From Symbiodinium natans (taxonomy: Eukaryota; Sar; Dinophyceae; Suessiales; Symbiodiniaceae), in assembly GCA_905221605.1 (NCBI GenBank), contig CAJNDS010002257.1, positions 1,175,422 through 1,235,421 on the forward strand: a stretch of 60,000 nucleotides of DNA. The letters are read 5' to 3'. The position numbers were made by a program, and so were the translations under genes. The notes beneath the pieces are model-generated. The model made no database searches. It had not been told where the DNA came from and saw only the letters and a list, made by a program, of their open reading frames with translations. This document shows, one piece after another, positions 19,901-28,469 of this stretch (the stretch's first letter is position 1; the number at the start of each line of letters is the position of its first letter).

Positions 19901-21133
19901 GTTTAGGGTTTAGGTTTGAGGGTTGAGGGTTTAGGGTTGAGGGTTTAGAGTTTAGGGTTTAGGGTTTAGAGTTTCGGGCTTACGGTTTAGGGTCCAAGGT
20001 TTAGGGCTTGAGGTTTAGGGTTTCGGGCTAGGGTTTAAGAGTTTGGGGCTGGGCTTAGGGCCTAGCGCTTTGGGCACGAGAAACCGCAACTAAAAAACCT
20101 GTAGGGTGTAGGGTTTGGACTTTAGCGTTTAGGGGTTACCGAAGGGTTCAGGGGCTTTATGGGGTAGGGTTTTTGAGAGTCTCTATGCTAATGAATTCAT
20201 GTTGTTTGGCGTACCACACGAAAAGCGAAAACAAAAACAAATCTGGGACACCTTACTCCGCAGCGCACAGACGAATAAAGAGGTGGAAACCCCGAACAAA
20301 TCCCTAAACCCTAAACTTTACCCGTCAGTCCGGAAACCCGAAACCCTAAACTCTTCAAGCCCGAAACCCGAAAGCCCTCAAGCCCTAAACCCTAAACCCT
20401 AAACCCTTCCAGCCCTGCACACCCGATGTCGTTTTGTCCAGAATCAGAGGGTCCCCCAACCCTTCTCTCAAGGGTGCGGGGCGGGGGGGAGGGCGGGGGA
20501 AGAATCATCAACTTAGGGTTCAGGGCTCAGGGTGCAGGGTTTAGGGTTTAGAGTTTCGGGTCTTTCCGAGCGAAGCAGGAGTTGGAAAGTTAGAAAAGCC
20601 TACCAAAACCCTGAGCCAACTCCCTTTCCAAGGCCCCCTTCATCCTTATCTCTGATGGCCTTCTGGTGTTCCTGTACTTCTGGGTAGCCCAGTAACCCTA
20701 TTGCAAATAAGGACTCTAAAGCCTAAACCCTAAACCCCAAACCCTAAACTCGAAACCCTAAACCCTAAATCCTAAACCCAAAGCCCTAAACCCTGAGCCC
20801 CTTTTTGGGGTTGGTTGCTTAAACAAGGGAACCCGGAACTCAAAAAAGGGGAGAAGGGCACCACTGGGCCACCAAGACTTGCTCCATGTTCACTATACTT
20901 TTAGGGTTTAGGGTTTAGGGTTTAGGGTTTAGGGTTGAGGGTTGAGGGTTTAGGGTTGAGGGTTGAGGGTTTAGGGTTTAGGGTTTAGGGTTTAGGGTTT
21001 AGGGTTTAGGGTTTAGGGTTTAGGGTTTAGGGTTTAGGGTTTAGGGTTTAGGGTTTAGGGTGTTTACCGTCTTGCTTGGCATGGCCTCCTTGTCGACAGT
21101 CTGGATTTCCACGCGCGGCACCTGCTTGGTGAC
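13960..21133 (-). CDS. alveolin gene segment, six one-repeat exons
   Basis: Six minus-strand exons each encode exactly one alveolin repeat, phase 0 at both ends: 21133-21089 VTKQVPRVEIQTVDK; 19854-19813 VKKREIQYVEKIVE; 17621-17586 VPQIVYEERIVE; 15742-15707 VPRIEYREVIKQ; 14834-14799 VPKPEIQYIDKK; 14001-13960 VPKHVIEYVEKIVE. Joined, they give the continuous VPxxxYxEKIVE periodicity of alveolins, the proteins of the membrane skeleton under the alveolar sacs in dinoflagellates, ciliates and apicomplexans. Acceptors are all AG followed mostly by GTG/GTT. Donors are GA, GC, GC, GT, GC and GT. Introns of 1234, 2191, 1843, 872 and 797 bp all contain telomeric arrays, and several hold TIR elements or minisatellites. 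Start and stop exons are not found; further exons may be missed. The exons at 32.0-39.9 kb could be an upstream part of the same gene or a tandem paralogue. Confidence 0.78.
14272..14423. mobile_element. TIR element family B, copy 3
   Basis: The left end CTCAGGGTAATTACATGG and the interior AAGGGCCCATACTTC, GGAGGTAAGGGACCATATTA and AAGGGCCCATGACAGTACC match the family. It lies inside the alveolin intron 14798-14002. Its right arm is diverged. Confidence 0.6.
14445..14555 (+). repeat. TTTAGGG array in alveolin intron
   Basis: About 15 units within intron 14798-14002. Two further (CCCTAAA/CCCCAAA) tracts lie at 14016-14065 and 14690-14750. Confidence 0.96.
14855..14950 (+). repeat. TTTAGGG array in alveolin intron
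   Basis: About 13 units, starting 20 bp from the acceptor of the exon 14834-14799. Confidence 0.96.
14958..15155. mobile_element. TIR element family C, copy 1 (partly duplicated)
   Basis: The left end AAGGTTGTAC and two successive right ends (ATTACAACCTTAG near 15060 and TACAACCTTACGGG near 15135) match the element at 40444-40561. The repeated GATTTGGAGTAC(A/G)TTAAGGGGA segment shows an internal duplication. Confidence 0.6.
15756..15895 (-). repeat. CCCTAAA array switching to CCCCTAAA
   Basis: Heptamer CCCTAAA for about 80 bp, then seven octamer CCCCTAAA units, then heptamers again. From 15896 to 16265 degenerate TTTTAAGGG-type words and a candidate frame reading MAIGSSPQRAAEAAY on the minus strand are seen; it is not resolved into an exon. 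Confidence 0.93.
16266..16390 (+). repeat. TTTAGGG array in alveolin intron
   Basis: About 18 units inside intron 17585-15743. The following 16391-17380 holds degenerate arrays (16660-16800, 16905-16960) and no supported exon. Confidence 0.96.
17383..17480. mobile_element. TIR element family A, copy 3 (no array)
   Basis: The ends are CTTGGTAGCCCAGTAACC and GCGCTACCAAG. Interior words GAGGGCACCC and TTACAAGGGAACC are shared with copies 1, 4, 5 and 6. The 98-bp length shows that the telomeric array is not an essential part of the element. Confidence 0.7.
17715..17830 (+). repeat. variant array TTTTAGGG
   Basis: Homogeneous octamer units next to a heptamer stretch at 17668-17705, then degenerate copies to about 17885. 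Confidence 0.93.
17947..18058 (+). repeat. TTTAGGG array in alveolin intron
   Basis: About 16 units preceded by CTTAGGG variants. The stretch 18059-18550 has short tracts only and no gene. Confidence 0.96.
18553..18652 (+). repeat. G-run / GGGGA low-complexity tract
   Basis: About 100 bp almost purely G and A, directly abutting the 52-bp minisatellite. Confidence 0.9.
18653..19090. repeat. 52/53-bp palindromic minisatellite, eight copies
   Basis: Copies of CGAACACTGG start at 18664, 18716, 18769, 18822, 18874, 18927, 18979 and 19032. Each unit holds two inverted repeats: CGAACACTGG-GGGGA-CCAGTGTTCG (10-bp stem), and TTTCGGCC-A-GGCCGAAA or its CGTGG variant. The 52/53-bp difference comes from CCAGGCC versus CCGTGGCC. 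It lies in the alveolin intron 19812-17622. Its open frames on both strands are a by-product of repetition. Confidence 0.95.
19125..19215 (-). repeat. CCCTAAA array
   Basis: About 13 units. Confidence 0.97.
19205..19748 (+). mobile_element. 540-bp dispersed repeat, copy 1
   Basis: The left part (GGCCTAGGCCG..., to about 19340) and right part (AAAAGGAATAGGTT...CACAGCATCTACGCC, 19569-19736) match 28470-29032 in inverted orientation; the middles diverge. No TIRs or protein domain are seen, so the class is unknown. It overlaps the edge of the alveolin intron upstream of the 19854 exon. Confidence 0.7.
19865..20680. other. degenerate TTTAGGG-like region
   Basis: Irregular TTTAGGG, TTGAGGG and TTTCGGG words fill 19865-20080 and CCCTAAA words 20300-20405; the rest is anonymous. 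It lies within the alveolin intron 21088-19855. No exon supported. Confidence 0.6.
20682..20875. mobile_element. TIR element family A, copy 4, with telomeric array
   Basis: The ends are GGGTAGCCCAGTAACC and CACTGGGCCACCAAG. A CCCTAAA array (20708-20800) sits between the left arm and the TTGGTTGCTTAAACAAGGGAAC core, as in copy 1. Confidence 0.72.
20900..21060 (+). repeat. TTTAGGG array next to an alveolin exon
   Basis: About 22 units with four TTGAGGG variants at the left. It ends about 30 bp from exon 21133-21089. Confidence 0.96.
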
Positions 21134-21202
21134 CTGGCCGGTGGAAGGATCCACACCCCTCAGACACAAAGCCCCAAGGACCAGCGAAAGGAAACTCGGA
21201 AG

Positions 21203-21350
21203 GGTTTAGGGTTTAGGGTTTAGGGTTTAGGGTTTAGGGTTTAGGGTTAGGGTTTAGGGTTTAGGGTTTAGGGTTTAGGGTTTAGGGTTTAGGGTTTAGG
21301 GTTTAGGGTTTAGGGTTTAGGGTTGAGAGTTCAGGGTTTAGAGTTTAGGG
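21203..21350 (+). repeat. TTTAGGG array upstream of an alveolin exon
   Basis: About 18 units with one TTAGGG slip. A second block, CCCTAAA, lies at 21490-21550. Confidence 0.96.
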
Positions 21351-21596
21351 ACCCCACTGCTCTAAGTCAACTTCATATGCTGCTACACGCGTGCTCTCTG
21401 CGGCTGGCCCCCAAACAAGTCTGAGAACAGCCCAACTTCAGTCACCACATGTTCCAAATGCCACGTAAGCCCCAGCCTTCCCGGAATCGACCCTAAACCC
21501 TAAACCCTAAACCCTAAACCCTAAACCCTAAACCCTAAACCCTAAATCCTACACCCGACAATGGAACTGGCCAACAGAGTCGGTGTTGTTTAGGGT

Positions 21597-21708
21597 CTTA
21601 GTTGCTGAGTTCACAAGCCCCCCAAGACAGTCTGCACTTTTAGCTTTGTAGAGATGATAGTCCCTAAACCCTAAACCCTAAAAGTGTAAAGTGTACTCAC
21701 TCAGCTAC
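21597..21708 (-). mobile_element. second copy of the Cys-rich gene's intron 3
   Basis: Read on the minus strand it starts GTAGCTGAGTGAGTACACTTT and ends CAGCAACTAAG, matching 12124-11959, including the inverted AGTACACTTT/AAAGTG words and a short CCCTAAA array. Outside both ends the sequences differ from the Cys-rich gene. The flanks could be exons (upstream side reads EAFTRIDAAKKESPGSS), but that is not proven. Confidence 0.7.
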
Positions 21709-21827
21709 TCAGGGCTTGAGGAGCCTGGTGACTCCTTCTTTGCCGCATCTATTCTGGTGAATGCCTCCATGGAGGCCCTAAACAACCCACAGGGTCTTCG
21801 GGTTTGGGGGTTAGGGGTTAGGGGTTC

Positions 21828-22110
21828 GGGTTTAGGGTTTAGGGTTTAGGGTTTAGGGTTTAGGGTTTAGGGTTTAGGGTTTAGGGTTTAGGGTTTAGGG
21901 TTTAGGGTTTAGGGTTTAGGGTTTTTTGGGGTTTAGGTTTTTTGGGGTTGAGGGTTTTTTTTGGGTTTAGAGTTTTTTTGGGGTTTAGGGTTTTTTGGGT
22001 TTAGGGTTTTTTTGGGTTTAGGGTTTAGGGTTTAGGGTTTAGGGTTTAGGGTTTAGGGTTTAGGGTTTAGGGTTAAGCCCTAAACCCTAAACCCCAAACA
22101 GCCCGAAACC
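21828..22110 (+). repeat. TTTAGGG array with TTTTTTGGGGTTTAGGG variants
   Basis: Pure heptamers (21828-21920), then a run of poly-T-expanded units (21921-22015), then heptamers to 22075, where orientation flips to CCCTAAA. A CCCTAAA array follows at 22280-22380. Confidence 0.93.
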
Positions 22111-22389
22111 CGAAACCCGACACCCGAAACGCGAAACGCGAAACGCGAAACCCCATGCCACCCAGTGGACCAGGGCCCTAAGCCTTAAGGACCCTAAGCC
22201 TAAGAAGCCTCAGCACACCAAAACTGCGCTCCCCCTCAAGCTACTTCGGATTTCGGGTTTATGGTGTCCACTGCCTCACCCCCAACCCCTAAACCCTAAA
22301 CCCTAAACACTAAACCCTAAACCCTAAACCCTAAACCCTAAACCCTAAACCCTAAACCCTAAACCCTAAACCCTAAACCCTGGTTTTTC

Positions 22390-22475
22390 TTCCTCCGGAG
22401 GAGCCCTCTCTCGCTGCCATACTCATCGTGGCTCCGCCACGTGGGCAGAACTTCTGCCTGTCGGGGTCGCGTGCA
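22390..22475 (-). CDS. candidate exon, unknown protein
   Basis: After a CCGACAG acceptor the minus strand reads AEVLPTWRSHDEYGSERGLL and ends in RRK, directly abutting the CCCTAAA array. A second frame is also open, so the reading is uncertain. Confidence 0.35.
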
Positions 22476-22540
22476 ACCCCCGCAAAACCAGACTGGGGAG
22501 TTGAGCCTAGAGGGATTTCGGGATGTAGGGCTGCTGGAGG

Positions 22541-23803
22541 TTTAGGGTTTAGGGTTTAGGGTTTAGGGTTTAGGGTTTAGGGTTTAGGGTTTTGGGTTTT
22601 GGGTTTAGGGTTTAGGGTTTTGGTTTAGGGTTTCGGGTCCAAAGCTTGTGGGCTTAGGATTCAATATGTAGGTATCCGGCCCACCTGCAGGTCCAAACCC
22701 CTAAGCCCTAATGGAGAGTTTAGGACCTGGGGTTTCTTCAAGGCTCGTAGGACGGGATTGAGGGTTTAGGGTTTAGGGTTTAGGGCTTACAGCTTAGGAT
22801 TTTTGGAGGCTTGCGCTCACAAAGGCTTTTGTGGCCCACTGCGGAGGGTGTGAGGGGCGCTGTGGCTCTGAGGGAGTCTGGAGTCTGGGAGGACGGAGGT
22901 TTCCTAAACCCTGAACCCTAAACCCCTAAACCCCAAACAAAAAGAGACCCTGGAGACCTCATCGACCCACTGGTGACCCTAAAGAAGGTATAGACCCGAA
23001 AGACCCGATAGACCCGTAGACCCTACCAGCCAGCCCTTGTAGACCCTCTACCTGAAGGACCGTACAAAGACCAGAGACCCTAAGCCCCAAAGCCTAAACC
23101 CTGAACCTGAACGACACAGCCCCAAAAATCACCAAACGAATGGCAGCGGTCGAAATCTTGGGCTTCCCCTAAACCCTAAACCCTAAACCCTGGACCACAG
23201 CGGTTCAAATCTTGAGCCTCCTGGAGGCAGCAAGGGTCTCAGCGCTTCCCCCAGCTCCACTTGCACCCAAGGTACGGGTTCCTGAGTTTAGGGTTTAGGC
23301 TTTAGGGTTTAATGCCTAAGATTTAGGAGTGTAGGGCCGAAGGTTTATTTCCGCACCCCCCCCCCCACAGGCTGGGACCTCCGGCTAAAGACTGTCCTGA
23401 CCACTGACGGACCTCTTTGAGACGCGAAGAGACTCCCCACGTACCTCTCAAAGCTTCGGGGGGCTGACGCGTGTCTTCACCTTCTCTACCCTAAACCCTA
23501 AACCCTAAACCCCTAAGAGCCTCTTGGAAAAAGGGACCGACAAGCGGGCAAGAGCCGACCCTGCACGCTCTGCTTCCTCGTGCTTCATGGACCCTCCTCA
23601 CAGAAAACAGCCCCGGCCAAGTAAATACTTGGCAGCCCTGTAACCATATTATGATCAGGGCACCCTTTGTTTTTGGGGGCTGGTTACTTTATAAGGGAAC
23701 CCAGAAGCTTAGCAGGGTTTAGGGTTTAGGGTTTAGGGTTGAGGGTTGAGGGTTTAGGGTTTAGGGGTTAGGGTTTAGGGTTGAGGGCCTAACACCAAGG
23801 CTC
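22541..23803. other. arrays, a direct-repeat-flanked array and anonymous sequence
   Basis: TTTAGGG array at 22541-22640; short arrays near 22760, 23290, 23480 and 23715-23785. A small CCCTAAA array (23164-23190) is flanked by imperfect 20-bp direct repeats (CAGCGGTCGAAATCTTGGGC at 23144 and CAGCGGTTCAAATCTTGAGC at 23198). A half family-A element lies at 23631-23702 (GGCAGCCCTGTAACCATATT ... ACTTTATAAGGGAACCC). No supported exon. Confidence 0.6.
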
Positions 23804-24769
23804 CTCGGCAGCTTTGCCCTGGCCCTCGACCTTGCCAGCGCCGCAGACTCCGCCATCGCAACCTCCTTGGTTTGGGGTTTAGGGTTTCGGGTTTAGGGTT
23901 TAGGGTTGGTTTAGGGTTTAGGGTTTAGGGTTTAGGGTTTGGGGTTTGGGGTTTAGGGTTTAGGGTTTAGGGCTTAGGGTTTTGGGTTTTGGGTTTTGGG
24001 TTTAGGGTTTAGGGTTTGGGGCTCAGGCCTTGGCAGCCTTGGCGGCCTTGGCGGAGGCTTCGTGCACGCCCACCCACCAGCCAAATACATCCTGGCTTGG
24101 GACACTCAGACCTCCATCCTATCCCGAAGCCCTCGACCCCAAACCCTAAAGCCGAAACTCTAAACCCTGAACCCTAAACAAAACCCAGGGCGATGGATCA
24201 GACCGTCCTCCAGTTCCGCGCGTTTCAGCTGCTCGTGCCGCGATGCTTCTGAGATGGCCTGATGGACGTAGCCTGCCTTCAGTGGTCTAAGGGTAGTTTC
24301 ATGGGCCCTGAGAAGAGTTTAGGGTTTAGGATTTAGGGTTTGGGGTTTAGGATTTAGGGTTTGGGGTTAGGATTAAGTGCTTGGGGTTTAGGGTTTAGGG
24401 TTGTTAAAGGGTTGTTTCATGGGCCCCTAAATTGGTCCCTAACCTCCTTTACAAATTTCTGATGTCTGGGCCCTTAGTTTGTACAGGGTCTATAAGGGGT
24501 GTGCAATTTTTAGGGTCCATACTAAGGGACCATGTAACTACCCTTAGAAGTGGGCAGATTTGGGGTTCATAGGGTTTAGGGTTTAGGGTTTAGGGTTTAG
24601 GGTTGGTTTAGGGTGTAGGGTTTAGGGTTTAGGGTTTAGGGTTTAGGGTTTAGGGTTTAGGGTTTAGGGTTTAGGGTTTAGGGTTCATCAACCCCAAGCC
24701 TTGAGGAGGTCCTCATCCCAAAGCGCCCTCCAGTCAAAGGTGTTGACGACGGCCTCAAAGATGAGGAGG
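23804..24769 (-). CDS. four-exon gene fragment, function unknown
   Basis: Exons 24769-24700, 24276-24208, 24091-24029 and 23865 to about 23804 join in frame. The product reads LLIFEAVVNTFDWRALWDED, then LLKAGYVHQAISEASRHEQL, then KRAELEDVFGWWVGVHEASA, and ends in an Ala/Lys-rich helix (AKAAKAAKEVAMAESAALAR). The donors are GC, GA and GC and the acceptors AG; junctions repeat AAGGC, AGGA and AAGG. Introns are 423, 116 and 163 bp. Arrays come within about 10 bp of the first exon on one side, and intron 1 contains the family-B element and an array. The 5' and 3' ends are open. I recognise no family. Confidence 0.65.
24286..24548. mobile_element. TIR element family B, copy 4, interrupted by an array
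   Basis: The ends are TCTAAGGGTAGTTTCATGGG and GGACCATGTAACTACCCTTA(GA). AGTGG is repeated outside both ends (24281-24285 and 24549-24553). A TTTAGGG-like array (24316-24412) splits the left arm and is itself flanked by near-identical copies of GTAGTTTCATGGGCCC (24293 and 24413). The whole lies in the intron 24699-24277. Confidence 0.75.
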
Positions 24770-24825
24770 CTGAAGCAGGGTTTAGGGTTTAGGGTTTAGG
24801 GTTTAGGGTTTAGGGTTTCGGGGTT
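24574..24825 (+). repeat. TTTAGGG arrays flanking an exon
   Basis: Arrays at 24574-24685 and 24779-24825, with the exon 24769-24700 squeezed between them. Confidence 0.95.
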
Positions 24826-25013
24826 TAGGGTCCAGGGTTTGGGGTTTAGGGCGTGTCAGGGGAGGGCGTGCGCTCGGGCGTGAAACGCCCCGGGCCGCGC
24901 GCTCGCGTTGCCCGTCAACCCACCCCGGCCACCCAAACTATACTCTATTAGGGTTTAGGGTTTATGGACTTTTTCTTGTGCACCGATGCTTGCTTTTTTG
25001 AAATTGGTGTTGG

Positions 25014-25235
25014 GGTTTAAGCTGGAGTCGAGGGTAGCCTCGGCCCTTTTCGGACCTTCGGCGTGTCAGGGCCCGTAGAGGCCCTTTATTCATTTGAAGG
25101 TCAGTGAACCTATTTATTTTTTTCGCCAATGAGTATTTCAATGGCTCGGGTTTAAGCTGGGGCTCGGGGTAGCCTCGGCCCTTTTCGGGCCTTCGGCACG
25201 TTAGGGCCCGTAGAGGCCTTTATTTACTTGAAGGC
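25014..25235 (+). repeat. tandem duplication of about 85 bp
   Basis: GGTTTAAGCTGG...TAGCCTCGGCCCTTTTCGG...GGGCCCGTAGAGGCC occurs at 25014-25107 and 25149-25235 with few changes. No coding potential. The stretch 25236-25790 shows no gene or array. Confidence 0.85.
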
Positions 25236-25794
25236 CTTCGCAGGGTTTTGCGGTGTTAGGGTTTAAGCCCAAAACCCTGAACCACATCCAGAACAGAAGC
25301 AAAGGGTTACGATTTGGGGTTATTCTTTCGCTACGCTAAAGGTGGTCTGGGTGCCGGCCATCCCTTAGCCGAGTACTGATGTTGTCGTAAAAATGGCCGA
25401 TGTCCGTTGGCCTGTCCAGGACAGACAGCGAGGCTTAACCCTCACCTTTCCGCTTCTCTTCTCGCTTGGGCTCTCGAGCTGTAAGGCCCTCGGCCGAGCG
25501 TTCGGGGTCTGTCGCTCGACGGAAGCGACCCCTCACTTACGTAGTTTAGGGGTGTAGCATTGGTCAGCTGAATGCGATAGTATGAAGACATGCCCACCCC
25601 GAGGCCACCCAAGCACTACTCATCACGAAACCAAACCGGAGCCAGCCAAAGCCAAGCCAGCCATTCAATTTTCATATATCGAACATGTTTAGAGGACACT
25701 AAGACAGAACACTGCGAACTTTTCAAATTTCGCACATCGAACATGTTTAGAAGACACTAAAAGAAAACTCTGCGAACGCTTGGGACATTTGCGC

Positions 25795-26460
25795 GCAATG
25801 GCCGTGACACAATACACTCGGCACAACACAGCTGGCGCAATGCACTTGGCACAAGGCACTTGGCACGATGCCCTTTGGCACAATGCCCTTTCGCACAATG
25901 CACTTGGCACAAGGCACGTGGCACAACGCACTTGGCACAGAGCACTTGGACTTGGCACGCACTTGGCACAATGCACCAGACACATGCACGTGCTCATTAG
26001 CGCAAGGCACTTTGGCACAATGCACTTGGGCGCAATGCACTTGGAAGTGCATTAGCGCAATGCACTTGGCACATGGAACAATGCACTTAGGACAATGCAC
26101 TTGGCACAGTGCACTTAGCACAACGGGCTTGGCGCAATACACTTGGCGCAATACACTTGGCACAACAATGCGGCTCGCACATGCATTGGCACATTGCCAC
26201 AATGCACGTGACCTTGACGCAATGCACTTAGCAAATTAGCACACTAGCGCAATGCACTTGGCATTGATGGCACAACTGATATGACGCAATGCGCTTGGCA
26301 CTAGAAGCAGTTGGCACATGCACGGGTACATTAGCACAACGCACTTGGCCTTGACGCAATGCACGTGGCACATTGGCACAATGCACTTGGCACTGGAACA
26401 ATGCACTTGGCATAATGCACCTCAATGCACCTGGCACAACGGACTTGGCACAATGGAGTG
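25795..26460 (+). repeat. minisatellite, unit near TTGGCACAATGCAC
   Basis: Roughly 14-bp units (GCACAATGCACTTG), diverged, over about 660 bp. Cys/His-rich open frames on both strands are by-products. The next 26461-26640 is anonymous. Confidence 0.95.
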
Positions 26461-26644
26461 GGCTGGGGCCTGGCAGGCAGACCTCTCAAGCCTGACCTCC
26501 GGCCAGGGCAGGCCAGGGCCACAGAGGGCCAGGCTGCCGCCATGTAAAAAGAACCGGCTATTTAGGGTAATACAATAGTGACCGCTAGACTTGAGCTTGG
26601 CCAAGGCTCCCTGGCTCGAGGGCGCTTTACCTACAGAGGAGAGG

Positions 26645-26893
26645 GGTGGGGTTTGGTTTGGGGTTTGGGGTTTGGGGTTTGGGGTTTGGGGTTTGGGGTT
26701 TGGGGTTTGGGGTTTGGGGTTTGGGGTTTGGGGTTTGGGGTTTGGGGTTTGGGGTTTGGGGTTTGGGGTTTGGGGTTTGGGGTTTGGGGTTTGGGGGTTG
26801 GGGTTTGGGGTTTGGGGTTTGGGGTTTGGGGTTTGGGGTTTGGGGTTTGGGGTTTGGGGTTTGGGGTTTGGGGTTTGGGGTTTGGGGTTTGGG
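26645..26893 (+). repeat. pure TTTGGGG array
   Basis: About 35 units of TTTGGGG with a single GGGGG-TTG slip near 26794. A variant of the telomere heptamer with T-A replaced by T-G, homogeneous over 249 bp. Strong G-quadruplex potential. Confidence 0.98.
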
Positions 26894-27029
26894 GCCATAG
26901 GAGGCTCAGGGCTGTGCTTTGGGGACTCCTTGAGGGCCCGCTTCGAGAAAGGGTAGCACGCAGACTCATTCCATATGAGGTTGCAGCATTCCCCTCGCAA
27001 GCCTCAAACTAAAAGCGCAAAAGCGCAAA

Positions 27030-27135
27030 AGCCCTCAAACCTTAAGGCCCTAAGGCCCTAAACCCTAAGGCCTAAGGCCCTAAGGCCCTAAGGCCCTCAG
27101 GCCCTCAGGCTCTCAGGCCCTAAGGCCCGAAGGCC
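27030..27135 (-). repeat. variant array TAAGGCCC
   Basis: Units of CCCTAAGG with CTCAGGCC variants. From 27136 to 27590 only degenerate C/A-rich words are seen. Confidence 0.85.
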
Positions 27136-27594
27136 AAAAACCAACAACGAAACTATGAACCCCAAACCCTTAAATCCTGAAACCCGAAACGCTAAACCCC
27201 CATACCCCCAAAGCCCCAAAAAATTGCATCAAATCAGGGCTGAGTCTCCAGAAAAGACCGGCAACCAGCGTCCACAGGAGTGCGCGGCGCCTTTGCCCCC
27301 ACCCCCAAACCACAATGAAACCCAATGAGGAAACACGCACACCCACATCCCAGAAACCTACCTAAGATTACAAAAACACGAAACCCAGCTGCCACACCCT
27401 AAAACCCTGAACCCTACACCCGAAACCCTCAAATCGGGGGTCCCTTCTTGGGGTCCTTATGTAAAGGGGATCCCCGTTTCCTGGATAACCTACACCCGTA
27501 CCCCTAAACCGTCTAAACCTCAAACCCTAAGCCCGAAACCCCAAACCCAACCCCTAAACCCTAAAACCCTAAGCCCCTCCTAACAAAACCCCAA

Positions 27595-27697
27595 ACCCCC
27601 AAACCCCCAAAACCCCTAAACCCTAAACCCTAAACCCTAAACCCCAAACCCCAAACCCTAAACCCTAAACCCTAAACCCTAAACCCTAAACCCCAAA
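27595..27697 (-). repeat. CCCTAAA / CCCCAAA array
   Basis: About 14 units, ending directly before a candidate exon. Confidence 0.93.
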
Positions 27698-27711
27698 CCA
27701 GGCCTCAGCGA

Positions 27712-27772
27712 CCACGGTGAGATCCAGGTGCTCTCCGGCCTCGAGCTCCAGGCAGTCGTCGTGCTCAAGGAT
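27712..27772 (-). CDS. candidate exon, unknown protein
   Basis: After an AAGCCAG acceptor the minus strand reads ILEHDDCLELEAGEHLDLTV then VAEA. It is bounded by arrays at 27595-27697 and 27792-27866. A GC donor after CTCGAG would shorten it to 27742. Confidence 0.4.
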
Positions 27773-27791
27773 CTGGCTTTGGGTGGCGTTA

Positions 27792-27866
27792 GTTTAGGGT
27801 TTAGGGTTTAGGGTTGAGGGTTTAGGGTTGAGGGTTGAGGGTTTAGGGTTTAGGGTTTAGGGTTTA
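27792..27866 (+). repeat. TTTAGGG/TTGAGGG array
   Basis: About 10 mixed units. Confidence 0.93.
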
Positions 27867-28137
27867 CAGTTTACAGTTTGGGGCTTGGGGTTTGGGGTGC
27901 AGGGGTTGGGGGCTGTTGGGGTTGACAGCACAATGGCAACAGGCCTGAAAGGGCTTCGCGTGGGAACAAACAGGGGCTTGGGGCTTGGGGCTTGGGGTTT
28001 CAGGGTTTTTGGGGTTAGGGTTTAGGGTTTAAGGTTTCTGGTTTTGGGGTTTTGGGGGTTTGTTTTGTCGTTCTTTGGGCCCTTTCTTGCTTCTTTGGTT
28101 TTTGGATGTTTTTGGGCTTAGGGTTTTTTTCCACTCA

Positions 28138-28257
28138 GTCCGGGGGTTGCTCCGGACGGCCTTGTTGCCATGGAGGAGGCGATTCCACTTACACGTCCAC
28201 GTTAGTCGCTGCAGCAAGCCATGGAGGCTCGCCACGTCGATCTTCAGCGGCACGTCC
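28138..28257 (-). CDS. candidate exon, unknown protein
   Basis: After a GTCAG acceptor the minus strand reads DVPLKIDVASLHGLLQRLTW then TCKWNRLLHGNKAVRSNPRT. It is among the longest open exons here and has no array inside. No family recognised. Confidence 0.45.
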
Positions 28258-28469
28258 TGACTTGGACGTCTTGGACGTCCGAGAGCCGAAGCCCGAAACC
28301 CTAAAGCCCAAAGCCTGAACCCTAAACCCTTCTAAGCAGAACCCCCCCCCCAAACAGACCGTAAACTAGAAAACTGCCCTCACGCGTGAGAGCTGACCTT
28401 CTTCGCTGGAACATCGCCAGGGCTTCTCGTAAGCAACAAGAGGGGTGGAGTTGGGTTTAGGATTTAGGG

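Noticed and set aside
25689-26437. Cys/His-rich frames (CQVHCAK-type) resembling metallothionein
   Set aside because: They follow from the 14-bp repeat read in different frames; no consistent start, domain or unit boundary.
26578-27012. Long open frames of GFGVWGL- or PNPKPQT-type repeats over the TTTGGGG array, on both strands
   Set aside because: They are the translation of a heptamer repeat, which is open in several frames. There is no non-repeat domain and the same pattern appears wherever arrays lie.
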